64,000 bases of DNA from Darksidea phi (Eukaryota; Ascomycota; Dothideomycetes; Pleosporales; Lentitheciaceae). Each line of letters starts with the position of its first letter. Position 1 is the stretch's first letter. The position numbers were made by a program, and so were the translations under genes. Below, piece after piece: positions 63,220 to 64,000 of the stretch. A model generated the notes under the pieces. It saw only the letters and a program-made list of their open reading frames with translations. It did no database searches and was not told where the DNA came from. The stretch lies in NCBI GenBank assembly GCA_030770425.1, contig JASJFT010000018.1, positions 310,001 through 374,000 of the forward strand, written 5' to 3'.

Positions 63220-64000
63220 AACATCATCCACGAGTGGCCCGAAGACGGTTCATTCACCCTCAACATCCTCGGCGAGCAATTCATTGGCAAAGACGGAGGA
63301 AGTGATGGGAAAGTCACCAAGTCGTCTAGAACGTTTGGCTGCGAGCCAATCCTCATGACCTCAGCATCGACTGGAACAAGAAAATCATTCCAACATCTGA
63401 CTTCGTCGTTCCCGTCACGATTCTCAAGCCCGCCTCTGCCGCCGGTATCTAAAAAGCAAACACCCTCCACCTCTGAGAACTTGACTTGCGCAAGACTATC
63501 TCTATAATTACTATCCCTAAAGGTGTTGGTTTTTAAGACGCCAGATCCATCCCTGGGGACTCTGAATCTGCCGCGCTCGCAACCGCTGTCGGCCTCGGCC
63601 AGGTCTGGATCATCTACCCCTTCCGCACCGGCCAAGGCGGCAAGCGCGGTGTCGCTGAGGTCTCCTTCGATCTTGGTCGACGCGCCCGCAACAATCTCGC
63701 CATCTACAGCGATATCGCCGACGATGGCGAGTTTCGCCTAATTCACTCACCCTTCACAACTACGTCGCAGCCATTGACATCTCCAACCTCAACGCCGTCA
63801 AGCGACTCGATGATCCCAGCGCGAATCAAGGCATTATCCGCCCTCACTATGCGAAGATTTCGCCAGATTAGAACTTGCTTGTTACGGATTACTTTGTTCA
63901 GTCGGGTGATATTGGCGTCGTTAACACGCCAGCGGACTTCAAGGCACTCAGTGACCGGCTCACCACCTCATGATCAGATATGCCGTCATTCTCACCCGAA
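63220..64000 (+). pseudogene. Beta-propeller-like gene remnant, cut by window edge
   Basis: Plus strand. Segments in order but different frames: GSFTLNILGEQFIGKDGG (63,245-63,300), AVGLGQVWIIYPFRTGQGG then VSFDLGRRARNNLAIYSDI and ADDGEFRLIH (63,585-63,750), then after a shift NYVAAIDISNLNAVKRLDDP, QGIIRPHYAKISPD, a TAG, LLVTDYFVQSGDIGVVNTPA (63,755-63,960). The RPHY.KISPD...L.VTDYF pattern recalls propeller proteins of the selenium-binding or lactonase type; the exact family is open. The gene continues beyond the window. Confidence 0.6.

Overview
The window is nuclear DNA from a filamentous ascomycete (Pezizomycotina, probably Dothideomycetes). The evidence is many spliced genes with 46-65 nt introns (GTANGT donors, CTRAY branch points), and typical families: a Zn2Cys6 regulator, GH10 and GH43 enzymes, a LIM-RhoGAP, a short-intron uL11 gene and a CrpA-like copper ATPase. 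Genus and species cannot be named from this sequence alone. Exon boundaries were worked out by hand from reading frame, splice signals and family fit. No tRNA, rRNA, CRISPR array or intact transposon was seen.

Layout. 0-9 kb: an ABM-domain protein, a small TATA-driven gene, an AlkB-type dioxygenase, a Zn2Cys6 transcription factor and a small conserved fungal protein. 9-14 kb: gene-poor, with only weak coding traces. 14-21.5 kb: a SET protein, a secreted protein with two internal repeats, a broken WSC fragment, a secreted GH43 enzyme, a TA-rich island that looks RIP-mutated, and an NADPH-type oxidoreductase whose stop codon lies inside that island. 21.5-31 kb: decayed sequence, a five-exon GH10 xylanase and a 1257-residue P1B ATPase with a metallothionein-like N-terminus. 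31-39.7 kb: one GT8-type glycosyltransferase and otherwise decayed frames. 39.7-49.1 kb is dense housekeeping sequence: RPB4, LIM-RhoGAP, an RBR E3 ligase and a trans-aconitate-type methyltransferase. 49.6-60.7 kb: secreted tyrosinase, LanC-like protein, ribosomal protein uL11, a Cys-rich single-pass membrane protein, a ToxD-like reductase and a GT17 glycosyltransferase. 61.3-64 kb: a graveyard of pseudogenes (bicupin oxalate decarboxylase type, an unidentified frame, a beta-propeller-like frame running off the right end).

Functional themes. GH43 and GH10 point to hemicellulose breakdown. The ATPase is a likely copper exporter and the tyrosinase a secreted copper enzyme, but they lie about 19 kb apart and nothing in the sequence ties them together. 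There is no PKS, NRPS or terpene core enzyme, so the oxidoreductases and the methyltransferase do not form an evident secondary-metabolite cluster. The most unusual gene structures are RPB4 and uL11, both ending in very small terminal exons (17 and 14 nt) that an ORF scan would miss. Housekeeping blocks alternate with eroded, gene-poor DNA, as expected for a genome shaped by RIP and gene loss.
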